Assembly (NCBI RefSeq): GCF_029852145.1
Contig: NC_079978.1
Location: 4,092,001-4,156,000, forward strand
Direction: 5' to 3'
DNA length: 64,000 bases
Source of the DNA: Microplitis mediator
Taxonomy: Eukaryota; Arthropoda; Insecta; Hymenoptera; Braconidae
Within the stretch, counting starts at the first letter, position 1. Every line of letters starts with the position of its first letter. Below are positions 44,291 through 58,599 of the stretch, piece by piece. The notes under the pieces are model-generated. The model saw nothing but the letters and a program-made list of their open reading frames with translations. It searched no databases and was not told the origin of the DNA. The position numbers and the translations under genes were made by a program.

Positions 44291-47200
44291 ATACTTTATT
44301 TCGAAAATTTCACTGATTATTTTATTGATTACGTCTAATGTGAATAATTAGTTTGATGGCTTAACTGAGACTGATGAACATAATAAATAAGTATAAACAG
44401 TGACCTGAAACAGCTCGGTATAAAATAAAATGTGTTTTTTATCCACAGAAATGGCACAAAGAAAAAAAATAAAACATTACAGTAATGAAAATGAGAAATG
44501 AATATCCTGGGCTCGGTGTGTAAGAGAGAAAGATAAATAGAATATATTTAAAAAGATAAAGAAAAAAAATATAAACTAGAGGGAAAAGAAAAGTCTGATT
44601 AACAGAATGAAATATTTAAAGCGACCTCTCTAGTACGCGTCCTCTTACTGCGAAAAGAATACATTTACGCGGGAAAGTTACTGCTGTGTAAAAATAAAAA
44701 AGAAAAAAAATAATAAAAACAAAGTAGAGAGGAAGCGAACGAGGAAAGGAAAAATAAAATAGAAACAAGGCTTTCAATCTCATGCATTAGAAATATTGTT
44801 TTTCATGTCGGCCATGAGTGCCATGCTTTGTTGATGCATAATTTATTTCATAACTCTTTGCCACAGCGTAATCCAAGTGATATAACTGAGTTTCGAGGTG
44901 AGAGTTTTGGTCATGTAAATTTGATCGAACCAAGGTAGTGGATGTGAAAGCGAGGGTACAACAGTCGTTGAAAGGGATGTCGTATATCTCTGGTTAAGTT
45001 AGATCTAACTTGAATATTCCCTCGTCACTCAACCTAAAGAGCCGAGAGAGAAAGGGAGAAGGAGCAAGAAGCTTTTCCTCTCACCATGTACCGAATAGTT
45101 TAACTTGTAGAGAAAGGATAGAGAGAAGACTTGGTCTCTCAAAGTGCTAGATACAGTCCAAAGTGAATCCCTCGAGTAAGGACGACTACTCTTACTAGTG
45201 TAGTAAAGCAAGTTCAGACTCTAGACAGATGCATAAAGTGCCTCCTCACGCATACATGCGGTCACTTTGAATTACAAATGAGAGAGCATTGGTACATTAG
45301 ATGTTTCGAGGATATATATCTACGTCAATTAATTGTCACATGGTACGTTGCCACTTCTACCTATATTAATACTAATATACATTCCAAAGTACTCAGGACA
45401 GGAAGAATAGTTAGATGCACACAGAATTACTCATTAACTCCACTTCATCCCTAAAACAATTTATGTCCAATAAATTACTCATTTATGGCAATTAAGCTCT
45501 CGTTATTTCAGTTTTAATCAGATGAAAAAGAATCGTGGGTAGATTAAATTGATTGAGTCGGGTGATATATTTTGTTGGATGCTGTAATTTTATATTTAAA
45601 GTGTCTATTGAAATTAACGAGCATTACTTGGGTCGATATGAACTATGCCAAGACAAATGTTTATGGGATAAAAAAGATAGTATAAGAGAGGATGTAAGAG
45701 GATATATCCCTGGGATTCGCGTTGTCATCCACGAAAATAAACTGCAACTAAAGGAACTTCTGGTCTCTTGTTCTGCAGCCCAGCACAAGTGACTCCGGGT
45801 CCTGTGTCGTACTATATAATACTCTGGTGCTAGAGGTTGAGGATATGTCCTTGTTATCAGTCTACCAGACTCTTGTTGAGCTACTTTTGTATGTTTGGAT
45901 TTCAGTTTTACAACGGATAAGAGTAAGTCTTCTTCGGGCATTGTTAAACCTAGAGTAATATGTTGCTCCCGGTTCAAAAAACTATTTAAAAAAAAATATA
46001 CAACAAACCTTTTATGAAAATCTACAAGTCAATTTTAATGTAAACTGATGTTATCTGACAATGATCATAATAACAATAATATGGCAAAAAAAAATATTTT
46101 TTTTAGTTATAAAAATTTTCCTTCGCTCAATTGCCTACCAGAAGTTGCCAACTCACCATCCTCTGTCTTCCTTTTTCATTAATAATTTTTTTTCTCTCTT
46201 CGTTTCTTCTCCTCCTTCTATTCTAACTCGTTGTCATCGTGCTTTATTTTTTCCCAAGAAGACAAATTGGCGCGGGTCATTACAGTCGCTGAAAAACGCG
46301 AATGAAGACAGATAAAAAAGTTGAGGACGATAGCGATAGCGTATCCAGCAGTAGGATCCACCGAGGGGTAGAGTTTGTCGGACGGGTGAAATACCTACAA
46401 GTAAAACTTGCTTTAACCACGAAGCTTTTTCGTAGAAACTAATACAAGCACTGCACTAGTATGTAGTATAGAAGAAACACAGGCGAGATTATGAAGGTAG
46501 AAGAACTCTTTACTCTATTCAACTCTTTACTCTCTCTCTCTATCTCCGTCTTTATCTCTTTTTCTCTCATATCCTCATTCACTTCCTCAAAATTGCTTTT
46601 AAAAGATGAGTATCCGGCAAATTACACGCTTCCTTCGTGTTATGATGCAAGAAACTTTTATAAGGTTCAAGGTTATCACAAAAAAATACATTTATCAAGT
46701 TGTTTTCAACTGCGTTACCCCTTTCAGTTAAATGATTAATTATATATCTTTAAAAAATAACAGTTACACCAAAACAATAACTCTATTGTATGTTTTCAGC
46801 ACTTTAATTAATTAAACTGACATCTTAAAAAATTCACTAAAAATAATTATACCCTAATTAATTTAACCAAACAATTAGCAACGTCATGTTCATAAAATTT
46901 ATTATTGAGTTAAATTATCAATGGAAATATTTGAGTTTAAGTTTAAAATGAAATATTAGCAGTGAAGGCGGTCGCAGTTTGATAGTCAGGAGAAACAACC
47001 AGTGCTTTAAGATTGACATAAACCAAGTGAGCAGCAATAAAGAGAAAAGACTGTAGAGCATAAAGCGAAAGATAAGAAAATCTCGTAGAATAACACATAC
47101 ACCCGCTGAACGACATTTTAATTATAAGTTTTCCCGTAATCTCTTAATTGTGTTTTTGAAACAACGCCTTATCTATAATTACATTACGCTTTAATATTTT

Positions 47201-50200
47201 CTTCAGTTTATGCGAAAGTCAAGTATCACATGCAACTAATCCCTCTACTCTATCCCGGGACACGAATAAGTTAATTTTATTTCATTTTTAAATACTTTAT
47301 TATTATTATTTTCGTAGAAATGAATATTAACCGTGAGAACATTATCAGTCACTTTATTAGCAGGATAACGCTAAATTACGATACCTACCTACAGTTGGTG
47401 GGTATTCATAACCATCCGAGAGAAATGTGTTGTGACAAATGACTGTAGTTTGTCTCAGAGAAATGCCGCACACAAACTCAGTTACATCCGGAAAATACTC
47501 AAACTACTGTGAATAATTTCTAAACGCATCCATCATACTCCAGTGCAGCGACATTTTGCTATACTGAATTTCTCCTCTTTTCACGTAACTCACAACCCAA
47601 CTAACCAACCAAACCAAACTCAAACCACCCATCTAACTATATACATATTTTTATCTATAGATGTAGCCATATATTCCATTTCCAAAGCCGCACTCTCGTT
47701 TTGTGTGAAAACGAAAAAGTTTAATATAAAGTACTGTCGTCACACTATAACACGCATCTGTGTGTGTACGTGCGTGTGTGTGTGTGATCGACGTCGCGAC
47801 AAAGTGGACTAGGTGTTTTTTTTCTTTCATACATATCTGTTATACTATACTCGGTGGTAGTCGCACAGTAAGATATAGTCCAGTATAGTAAAGTAGAGTG
47901 TAGTGAAAACTTGAATATATACATATCAACTTTATACTACTGGGATAAATAAAGTATTACGAGTTTCCCGAAGTAAAAGTGCCCCAACATGCTTGGGTCA
48001 GACAACTTCCAAGTTTTTCTTATCGAATGCATGGACTTTTCCACAGTGCATTCCATTTTCTATGACAATAAAAAATAATAACAAACAAAAAAAGAAATAA
48101 AAAATATATATGTGTATAAAAGTTTCACTGGTTGATATGGATACACATGACAGAAAAGTGTGTGGATATGTGTACGTAAAAGATCAATTGAATAAATATA
48201 TTCGGTTAGATTTGCACTCATGTGGGACGACAATGATAGACGATGATTTCGATATATCATCAATAGCCCAATGTGTGCACTGGCATCAGCAGCGAGACCC
48301 GAGCTAGTGCCAGCGTGCTCAAACGAGCACGAGTTTGCACACAGCTGCTCTAACTGTAAAATTCGCACGGATGACTAAATGCGTTTCGCGATTCGTCCCA
48401 AATATTCGACCAACATTTGGCTATACAGTTTCACGAGTATTTGTGTATATGGCCTACTCCCTTGCCGCGCTTTCCCGTCTCCTGAAAATGATCCCGCTAA
48501 ACATGGGACTATCGCGAGTTAAAAGGGTGCGCGGGTACGGATGAGTGCGTGAACTTATCGATCCACTCTAAAATACACTAGTAACTAGCAGACGTACTCG
48601 TGTTGTAAACACCGTACAATTGGAAATTGCTGATTTATAGTCTACGGCTTTTCCAAAATTACGCTCGTACATACACGCCGCATTACAACCAATCGAATGT
48701 TAATACTTACTGATTAAATATTCCCTTCCTGTGTGTATACACGCGGAAAACAGTACAATGATACTCATAAAACAGAACACCGTTGGTTATTCGCCACTCT
48801 GTAAATAATAATAACAATAATAATAACCATAGTATAGTAGTAATAATAATAACTCCCGATAACGATAACTTTATATTAATTAATTGTTTTATTTAAATTT
48901 ATTTTACATATTCAACCGATACGGGAGGGAATATAGAGTATCAAAAATTCATAAATTTCTTCCTGAATTAAATTGTTAGTTATTATTATTATTATTCTCG
49001 TGGTTAATTAATTTAAAAAAAGATGTTTCATTTAAAAATATTAGACAATAACTTTTTTATTACAATTTTCCGCTGAAGTGGAGCTTAAATAAAAATGTAA
49101 AATCAAGGATTTTTAATCTTTGGATTTTCTTTTGAGCAAGCATAGTATTAAGGACACAGTGGGTTGAACAGCCGGATAAGAATCGGCAGTGGGCACGATA
49201 TCAAAGTTATGACGAGAGGGTTACAGATTAAAAGGTATCCTAAAAACGACCGCACACTGTTACAATTTATATGCCTATATCTATACAGTACATATAGATA
49301 TGAGACTTGGGTTGCAGTAGGACTTGGAATGGAGCCAAGGAAGCCGCAATATTGTGGCAGTGGTAGGCACCAGGACGGGCATTGCTTCCATTCGGGTATT
49401 CGTGGAGGCATGGAAACAAGAAAACTTGAAATTCCGTGACGTCGATATCAACTTCACTATTACAGAGTACACGTATATATTTTTTTTCATATATATATAG
49501 TCCTTAAGCACCGAATACACATTTTTAAATTTTATACAAAGCCAGCAATACATGTGTTTTGTGCACTACTTATGATCTGGTACTCCGTGAATGTCCTGTC
49601 TGCACAGCAGATTGTCTTGCACTTACTAAGCAGTTACTGTAACAAAAGTCCAGGCTGATTTACGGCCTCGGAGTGCACAAAGTTGCTGGTTTAGTTCTGG
49701 TGCCAATGCTCCAGGGCATTGTTGTATCAGATTGCTTGCTGGCTGTTGTTTGAATCTTCAGATATGGATGGCCATCCGGTTGACCGTTTGCTCGAGAAAA
49801 GAAAAGATGCCCAAGCAAACGGGCGAGCGTATCATTTCCGGTGTTTTGTGTCGATGGAACCCATTTTTAAAAATAGCAATAAAGTTTACAAATAAATAAA
49901 AAATTATCAACGTCAAGATGAGTAAAACACGAGAGAGAAAAAAAATGTATATCAACTCGAGGTTATTTTATATAAATTATTGTAGATAATGTGCATAAAA
50001 AATGAGTCTGCACTCGAAGAAAAATCGGGCAAGAAATAATCTTGGTTAAATATTTTTTATAGACGTCATTGTGTCCATGTTATCTTAACAAATGATTGAT
50101 TGTATAATCAATTTAATAGTTTTCTTTAGAAATACTGAAGCAAGTAAATTCTGGGATGCTTGACGTAAGACATTGCCGCTTGTAAACTTAGTCGCAAACT

Positions 50201-52630
50201 TTGCTGAGACGATTTCCTGTTTTACTATACGAAAGAGACTACACGACTGGTAGTACAGGAGAGACATGAGACGAGACGAGACGATACTGACAACGACAAG
50301 CAAGAACGTTTACTGAGGAACAAAGTTGTGTGGCTCCTATAGTTTTCAAATGACACAACGTTGTCTTGACTCAAGCCGTGTTGAGAATTATTGGTTAACA
50401 AAAGCCCTTGAGGTTATGAAACTTCCAATACTCCGACTAGTACTTTGTTACTGAGTATGTGTGTCATAGCGGACGTTTTCGAGAGTAAGATTATTGTTTG
50501 AATAAGACCCACAATAACGCTAAAGATGAGAAACGCGTTAAATTTATGAAAGGAGTGAAACAGTCGCTTGGAAGTAAATGACAAAGAGCTTATCTATTGT
50601 TCCGAGGTGGCTGTCTATTGAACGGAAACCCGCCTTAAGAGAGGATGATGCTGATAAAAATAATAATATTAAAAAACAATAATAATCATAATAAAAACTT
50701 AAGTCCACGAGACGCTTGGTTTGATGCTTTTCTTCGAGGGTAACAATCGGGTTGATAACATTTTGTTTGAGAAAATCTATTGACCGAAACCCGCGTTCTT
50801 TTCAATCCTTTCAAATGATTGATATTTTCTTTTGTAGTAACGTTGGTTAAAAATAAAAATCCTTCGTCATATACCGAGACATTTTCCTACAAGTTGTCTG
50901 TTTTATATATATATATATATATATTTTTTTTTACTTTTTACGACAACAGAAGTTATTTCTTTTACATACAAAAGAACCAGAATATTTTTGTTTTGTACAT
51001 TGTCTCTTTGTATCAACTGTCGTGATACAAAGCAGAGATGAGCCTTTGTTAAAGGGAATGAAAATAGTAAAGAGATGGTACTGCGTATCTTAATAGAGAT
51101 AAAATGCTCAATGTATATATTTGCTAAATAAAATGCCAAAGTTTTTCATCCGATGGCATCATCAAAGCGGCCGTACGATTTAACCGGTGACAAGTTACTA
51201 TATCGTTTACTTTATACAGAAACACCAGGACTTAGCAAAAGATCAATGCCGTCTTGGTCCTTGGTCATGTCCCCGTAAGATGTTTTACCGTTACTAGTTT
51301 CTCTTTATACCAGAGCTCTAGCTATCTATTATATACATATATATAAAGCCGTTTTTCCGTTTCTGACTCGTTTCATCCATGCAGTTACTGTCCAAGCTTA
51401 TTTGAAAGCTCGAACTAGTTTTTGCTGGATTACTCTCATCGTCAATGGATCATACAAATACGTAATTCAAAGGTTTTATATCCAATTTCACTTCTATCAA
51501 GCTTTTTATCCGCTCGAAATACGAAAATGTCATCTTAATTATAAATAATGAATAAAAATAATACCATAAAATTTTTTAATCCGGGTACTTAGCAAAGAAT
51601 ATCTTCAAAACCGTCATAAAAATTCAAAGCTCGATTCCATTTAATTTATGTTGTTTAAACTTTTTTTATAAAAGTTTAAATTGAAATTGGTTAAAGTGTT
51701 TTTGATGAAAATGGTATAAAATTGATATTGTAAAAAGTTTTTTGTACGTAATGAAAAAAAGATTACAACTGAATGACCTCGATTATTTAAAAGATAGGTC
51801 TTGAGATTCGAGCCGGTACTCGGAAGAAGTTCTGGAAGACAGGCGACTGATTCTCGATATCGATTCCGCCCTGTCGAGTGTGACGGATTTAAAGTTGTAG
51901 GAAAACGGAATAGTATCTATAGAGGAGTTCGATCAGTTTCGTAAAATTGAAACCTTGCGAGATTGCGTTACCGTGAATTCAAGATGAATTTTATACTGCA
52001 ATATAATAGTAATAATAATAATAATAATAATGAAAAAATTTCATTTCATTTTTTAATACTTTAATGGATTTTTTACACAAATTTTTACCGTACTCGTAAA
52101 AGTTGATTACAAATTATACTTTTTAAAATTTAATTTAATTTTACAGCCGCCAAATTGGACACCGGATTAATTTGTTCGGCAACTGACATTACATAACTTT
52201 TTACATAATATTAAAATAATTATGCGTGTTAACGAAATAGCACTTTTGACAGATTTAAATTACGTGAAAAACTTTTTTTCATAGATTATAAATTTAATCC
52301 CACTAAAGTTAATTACTTTCAAAATCCATTTATAACAAGTTTTTATAACATAAAACCCGTCTGTATAAATATTATCTTATTAAATAGATAGATAGAGCCG
52401 TTAAAATGTGTAATAATATCTAAGAAATATTCTCACGTGTCGGTCATATTTTCCAATCCCACTGGGATAAAAACCCACAAAAAAGTTTACCGAATCCGTG
52501 AGCTGAAATACGGATCAAAAACTCCTTAAAACAGAGATTGAGATTAATATATTGATTGCGGAGAAAATAACAATAACTAAAAGTTCATGTACTTAATCCT
52601 AAATTGTTGATTGTTCATTAAAATTAATTA
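44291..52630. other. Noncoding host DNA
   Basis: No supported gene. Microsatellites include ATT-type tracts at about 48800-48855 and 52006-52030 and a short GT tract at about 47759-47784. Candidate frames are short and lack motifs or plausible splice junctions. Confidence 0.45.
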
Positions 52631-53400
52631 GGGGAAGAGGGGGGGGGCAAAAGTGGGTAAGGTAGGCAAAACGGGGTACCCCCAAAATATTATAAAAAAA
52701 AAATTTTATATTTTTAATGGTTCTTAAACATTTAAAAATCACTTTTGTAAATATGATTGAGCGTTGTTTTGAATTTTTTTTGGTACACTTATTCAAAAAT
52801 CAATTGTCAGATGAAAAATATTGATGACGTTTGTTTTATGATAAAAACGATTAAAAATTTATTTTTCTTCTTTTGTATTCAATAATCATGTAAAATATAA
52901 TTTTTCTTCGTGTAAATTACTTGCAAAAAAATTATCTTAATGAAATTCATTTAAAATCCAGAATTTTTTTTTTTTTTACTTTTTTTAGAGGGTACCCCAT
53001 TTTGGTATCAGGCGTTTTGAGCACCTGACAAAATATCCCCGACAAAATATCTCCGGACAAAATATCCCCATGAAAAGAAAGCAAGAATAGTGAAAGTGGC
53101 AACTATTACATAATAATATTATGGGGGATATTTTGTCCCCATAAATATCCCCATGAAAAGAAAGCAAAAATAATGAAAAAAGCCAAAAAAACTGACACAA
53201 AACTGGGGATATTTTGTCAGGTGCTCAAAACGCATGGAACCCCCTATTTTGTCCGCAAAAATGAAAAATTTATTTTTTCGACGGTAACTGAAAATTTTTT
53301 CTATTTACTTTGAATTTCATTAAAACAAAAAAGATTTAGTGTATTTGAGTCCTCGAAAACTCGGTCTTTCCTTAAGTACCCCCTTTTGCCCCTCCCTCCC
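52631..53400. mobile_element. Inverted-repeat element with GGGGCAAAA(G/T)GGG ends, composite
   Basis: The left end reads GGGGAAGAGGGGGGGGGCAA and the right end, on the other strand, GGGAGGGAGGGGCAAAAGGG. A GGTACCCC-type segment follows on each side. A second unit at 53012-53233 is nested inside. No coding capacity. Confidence 0.5.
53012..53233. mobile_element. Nested short inverted-repeat element
   Basis: GCGTTTTGAGCACCTGACAA at the left is the exact inverse of the right end (TTGTCAGGTGCTCAAAACGC). GACAAAATATCCCC is iterated five times in both orientations, and TGAAAAGAAAGCAA(G/A)AATA occurs twice directly. No clear target duplication. Confidence 0.6.
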
Positions 53401-53765
53401 TTAATGTAATGGGACCTAAGTCACCTCCGCCGACCGGAAGCCGATTCCTCACCCTTTTGGGCACACTCGCGCTGCGAAATCCTTTCTTTTCTACCATAAC
53501 ACGAAACATTGAGCAAGCTCAATATTGGCGGATGTTATAACCCTTAGGATCAGAGATCCTTTGCGTGTGGGTGCCGAACCAACAGCCACTACGAGTCCGT
53601 GCCCATCAAATCCTAGCTTCGGTTTACCTTAGCCAGCTTGGATGGATTTGCCCATAGTACCAATTCCATGTATTGGTCGACATACCACAGTTGGTCGAGA
53701 GGGGGCGTGGTTTCTTCCCCTGCCTTCCTGAGAAGACACCCAGTTGATTGTTCATTACACCACCA
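53401..53765. other. GC-richer segment of unknown origin
   Basis: About 360 bases of clearly higher GC content than the surroundings, directly after the GGGGCAAAA element. No frame is long, and no tRNA or rRNA fold was recognised. It may be an untranslated or decayed piece of a LINE or other retroelement; this is a guess from composition. Confidence 0.35.
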
Positions 53766-56745
53766 AGAAGTTTAAGTCTTCGACGTTTAGCTTTAAATCG
53801 ATAAAATTTATCTTCCTAATTTAATCTTCTAGCCACTTTCTATTAAGTCAATCATCTATCAAATTAGCCGCGATCTTACTCTCAATATTTAATCGATTAA
53901 ATTATTTATTTGAGGATAAACACGGATATCAGTAGAGTTACAAAGTTTGAAGCAAGTAGTTAACTGTTAAATTAGTCCGACCTCCTAGCTCTCTTGTTTA
54001 GTACTCGTCTATTGATCCTTTTAAATAAAAGATAATAAATTTATCGTAAGCAAATGTCTGGTTACTTTTAAAGTGGATTGATCTCTCGTCAAATGCATCG
54101 TTTACTCGATAAAACTCTACCAGTCCAATTATTTTTTCGGTTGATTTATTTCAAAGCTCGTCACTAGACTGCGTAGTGCCATCTACCAAGTTGCTACTAC
54201 ATATCACTTAAATTTTTTAATCCTGTTAAAAAATAACGCATCCGGTTTTTCATATAAATGAAATACTAAATAAATATTTGAAATCAATATTGATATGGAT
54301 ATTTTATTAAAAAATTTTAAAATTAAAATAATACTGGGAATTGTTATCAATATTTATTGAAAACAATCAAATATAATTTTGTGATCGTTAAAAAATATTT
54401 ACACACCGCGAATAAAAATGTTTAGTTTTTAAATAAAATATCTGAAAAGTAATAAAATAAAACAATAATATTTTGTTCAAATAAACAAACCGTGATGATG
54501 AAGAGTTTCTGTGATCCATGAAAATTAAACTGTCAGTTAATAATTAAATGCTGCACAAATATCAAATGATGATTGAATAATTAAATCACAATTAACACAA
54601 AATATAAAATATAAACAACAGTAACTTCCACTCAGCTTTTAAATAAATTTGTTTCCACAAAATAATCCGATACATTTGTATAATTATATATTTTTTTCCG
54701 TCTCTTTTTCATACGTTTTATTTGTCAATCCGTTAATAAATCCGTAATAATTAAATACAATTACGCTATTATTATTTTTGTGCGTGTAATTATAAATCGC
54801 GTGGTTTTGTAGCCGTGAAATTCGCGAAACAGCTGATTACCAAGGGTTGCAAATTTGGAATAACCACGTGCTGCCATCTTGCGAGGGGATGATTAACCTG
54901 AATGGTTTATTCAGATACAATAAATTTTTCGGGAAAAAAATCTAAAAATAAATGAAATTTAAATGAATTTTAAGTTTGTAAATAATAACATTTATTTAAT
55001 CAATTTTACATCGTGATAATTTGATGTTTCGAGTACATAATCACGTTTCAAATATTTATATTTATATTTATAGTTTTATATTATTTTATTATGTATAATT
55101 TACTAATAAAAACGATTAGTAGATGTCAGTGATTTTAAATGTTTACATAGCAAGTGTCATTGGTTCGTCATGATATATATATATTTATATATATAGTCGT
55201 TATTATTAATTCAAGCTTTTGTTATTGTTATTATTATTATGATAATAATAATTATTATTCATTCGTTTGTTCAATTATTATACATGACAAAACTCTATAA
55301 TGTCAATTTAAATTCAATTCCTTATTTTGTTTGTGGTTGATTATAAATTTACATAGTACATGTTATTGATGATAAATAATATTAATATTACTATTATTAT
55401 TTAAAACAGTATTTTTTTTTTATATATATATGCATTGAAGTATAGGTAATATAGTAATCACAATAAGGCCACAAATTTCGTTTGTCGAATGCACACATAC
55501 ATATAATTAAATATCTGTGCGTTATATTAATGTCCAGATGTGATATGACAATTAAAATTATGTTTGTTCATTTTTTTTAATAACAAAAAAACGAAGTTAA
55601 TTTCTTTTTTTCACTCGATACAATTCCAGGGAAAGCGTAAATTGGCAATTGTGTTCGAGCAATAGTCATGTGTTGATTGGTTTTGTAACTAATCACAAAA
55701 TAAATTACTGTGTGTTTATGTGTGTGCGTGTGTATCTGTATTGTGTGAGTGTGAGTGTAAGTGTGAGTGTAAGTGTGAGTGTGAGTGTGAGTATTTCGTT
55801 TATTTCCATATTCTGGTACAGTAGCAATTTAATATTTACTTTTACTATATTATTTTTAAACGCTTAAATAGCCGCATGCAATTTAGTCATTTACAGACTC
55901 GTATTTCACGTACTAATGAGCGGCTAAACGGATCAATATGAATGAATAAATTAATTTTGATATAAAATATAAATATAAATTGACAAGTCGTTAAGTTGAT
56001 TAGCAAATTTTTTTATGCTGACTTTTTATTTCTCTTTTTTTTGCTTAATAAAAAAAAGTTAAGAAATAATATTTATAAGATCACTTGTAACTTGGCTCGC
56101 TTCTATTAGGTTAATTTTTTTTTTATTGTTATTCATTAAGTATACGTATAGTGTAATATATATATTAATATTAAGCAATTTGATTTTTTAAGGCAACTGC
56201 ACATTGTTCCCACTATGATCCATAGGGACAGTTTTATTTATAGTATATTTAAATATATATATATATAGATTTTTAAATATATTTTTTATAAGCTCATACA
56301 TTAAAACAATAGCCAAATCCAACAGTACTCGAGAAATATTAAAAATATTTTTAAAAAACTCGAACAATGTTGGAGTTGTGTTAAATATTTATTAAGGAGC
56401 TAAAAATAAAAGTTGAAATTACAAATGACTATTACAGTAACAAATTAGTAATAAAACTAATTGCAAATTAACATATCTTAATAAATTTTTTAAAACAAGA
56501 ACAAAAAAAAAATAGTGAAATTAAGTTTGATAAATATTTAAAATCATAGCGAGATAAATTTCGTATTATTAAATACGTCGTTATTTATTTATTGTTATTT
56601 TATTTTTCACACGTATTATATTCTCTATAAACTTAAATCCTCGTTTATCAATTTCCTCGTCATCAACACTCGTTATTTTATTTTTTTTTTAAATATACTT
56701 TTTTTTGATGTTGCTTTTATTTTATATTATTTTGCCGCGAATTTT
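53766..56745. other. 3' flank and probable 3' UTR of the Limpet/FHL gene
   Basis: No coding frame. The part nearest 56745 should be the minus-strand 3' UTR, but I could not fix the poly(A) site because AATAAA on the minus strand is frequent in such AT-rich DNA. Confidence 0.45.
55743..55792. repeat. GTGAGTGTAA minisatellite
   Basis: Tandem GTGAGT/GTAAGT units; probably in or near the Limpet/FHL 3' UTR. Confidence 0.7.
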
Positions 56746-56906
56746 TCATTCCGAGAGCTTCTGTTTGGCGCACTCGGGACAGATGATGTCGTCGCCGTCA
56801 GTTATGAATCCACGTCCGACTAGTGAGGTTTTGCATCCAGCGCAGATGAAGCAGTCATTGTGCCAATGCCTGTCCTCGAATGAGATAAAACGTGTGCCAC
56901 CGATGC
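56746..56906 (-). CDS. Lmpt: Limpet/FHL last coding exon (final LIM domain)
   Basis: It encodes GIGGTRFISF then a LIM finger: WHNDCFICAGCKTSLVGRGF and a second finger DIICPECAKQKLSE, ending in TGA at 56746. The pattern matches the C-terminal LIM domain of the FHL family, which binds partners in muscle sarcomeres and the nucleus. The acceptor is TTTATAG|GC at 56906. It starts in phase 1, matching the donor of the preceding exon at 57806. The exon is 161 bases. Confidence 0.88.
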
Positions 56907-57589
56907 CTATAAATTTTAAATAAATACCTCAAGTTGATTAATGGAAATAAAATAACTATTTTTTATTTTAAAAATTTAACAAATAAATGGCAAAATGGGC
57001 CCAAATTTAAAAATCATAAACTAGACTGACAATTCTTATATAATTACAGTACAACCTTATAAGTTACTCGGCGATAAGTTACTTGCCCTCTATTCTTTTT
57101 CGCTCGACTCGAAATGGTACCCCACTCCGATTCCACTAACGAAGTTTTTCGGTTGTCGTGAAGGAGATTGTCTCTGTAGTCTTTTTATAAGATAATCAAG
57201 TCTGTACGTAGATAAATGACAAACACAAACACGACGCACACATATACAGAAAACCGAGCGATTACCGAGTAAAAGATAGTAGAGGAAAGCCATTTCCAAG
57301 AAATTATTCCCCTACAGCCCCTAACAGTAACTCATAACCAGGTTGTACTGTAAAATTTTTACAGTTCATGTATAAAAATAAATTTCACATCGACAAGATT
57401 TATTCAAATAATAGATTCTGGAATTGAGGGGTTTAATAAAATACTATCAAGTAAAATCAATTAAAGTTTGAAAATTTTTTCAAGTTGACCCATTTTGCCC
57501 TACAATATTTTTTTTTACCAGGGCCATATTAATACCAAATACTTATTCGCGAACTAAAAATAGTAGAAGTGAAAAAAAAAACTCGCGGC

Positions 57590-57720
57590 CCGATGAAAAA
57601 TGTTTAGATCCAAGCATATATGATTGGATCCAAACAGTCAGATATGCTTGGATTCAAATTTTGGCGCGATCCAAGCGGATCCAAACAGATCTGACAATAT
57701 CGAAACAGATCAGGTACTGA
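57590..57720. repeat. Short GGATCCAAGC-type repeat cluster in a Limpet intron
   Basis: GATCCAAGCATAT and its inverse ATATGCTTGGAT flank an AATTGGATCC-like core. Further GATCCAAGC/GATCCAAAC copies follow within 60 bases. Confidence 0.45.
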
Positions 57721-57805
57721 AATTTTTTTAAAGATGCCTACTTTGTCCCTCTTTTCCTGCATTTTAAAAACTTAAAAACTAAAAAATTGTAATTTTATTA
57801 CTAAC

Positions 57806-57992
57806 CAGTGATTGGTTTCGTGCAAGCTGTACACCTCTTGGCAAAAAGCTCGCCAAAGCATTCAGCACAGTACGGCTTATCATCGCGTGAAGTAAATCGC
57901 TGGCCTGCCAGTGAATTGTTACAATGGCTGCAAGTGAAACAATCTCTGTGCCATGGTTCGTTCTTGTATGTTACGCCACCGCTGGTGATAAT
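57806..57992 (-). CDS. Lmpt: Limpet/FHL internal exon (third-type LIM domain)
   Basis: It encodes IITSGGVTYKNEPWHRDCFTC then CNNSLAGQRF, YCAECFGELFAKRC and TACTKPITG, a full LIM zinc-finger pair close to FHL LIM3. The acceptor is GACGCAG|ATT at 57992 (phase 0) and the donor CTG|GTTAG at 57806 (phase 1). Length is 187 bases. Cysteine and histidine ligands are all in place. Confidence 0.9.
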
Positions 57993-58165
57993 CTGCGTCA
58001 ATGAAACAAATATATAAATACCACAAATAAATATTTGGATTAAATTACCATAAATTTCGAGATCGACAATAAACGAGACTTGGGTGTCCACATGTTTATA
58101 TATTTAATAATCACCCAATTTACATAAACATTTACATTATCAAAAATATATATTTAAACAATTAC

Positions 58166-58335
58166 CTTATTACACTTGACGCAACGAGTGGCAAATTTAT
58201 CCTCGTAACAACCGGCACAGTAAATTTCCTGCTCGCGCGGAATGAAGCTCTTTGTACCAATGGGATTCTTGCATACGACGCAGCAAAAACATTTCTCGTG
58301 CCACTGTCGAGTCTTGTATTCCATCTTCTTGGTAC
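58166..58335 (-). CDS. Lmpt: Limpet/FHL internal exon (TKKMEYK LIM domain)
   Basis: It encodes TKKMEYKTRQWHEKCFCCVVC, then PIGTKSFIPREQEIYCAGCY and CVKCNK. The GTKSFIP signature is typical of FHL-family LIM2. The acceptor is TTGCTAG|GT at 58335 (phase 1) and the donor AAG|GTAAT at 58166 (phase 0). Both upstream exons in the window (63474-63648 and 61507-61711) end in the matching phase 1, so they can each join this exon. Confidence 0.9.
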
Positions 58336-58599
58336 CTAGCAAACATAGAAACAACAACAACACCCAAAGAGGTGTGTAAATAAACAGAATAACTTTGTAT
58401 TTAATTAAAGATAAACGAGATAGTACAAATACATCTAGACTAGTGAGTGTAAATGTTCAACCCACAAGATGGGTCAAAAAGGGCTTGGTCTAATGAAAAC
58501 ATCTTGTAAGTTTAAATAATTCATGTTTACGTATCTCTTCCTTTCGGCGTTATGTCTAGCTCTAGTATCAATTTGCAATATTATTTTGCGCTATCTCTA

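Noticed and set aside
45624..45977. 117-residue minus-strand frame
   Set aside because: No recognisable motif or flanking splice sites, with a plus-strand frame of equal quality over the same bases.
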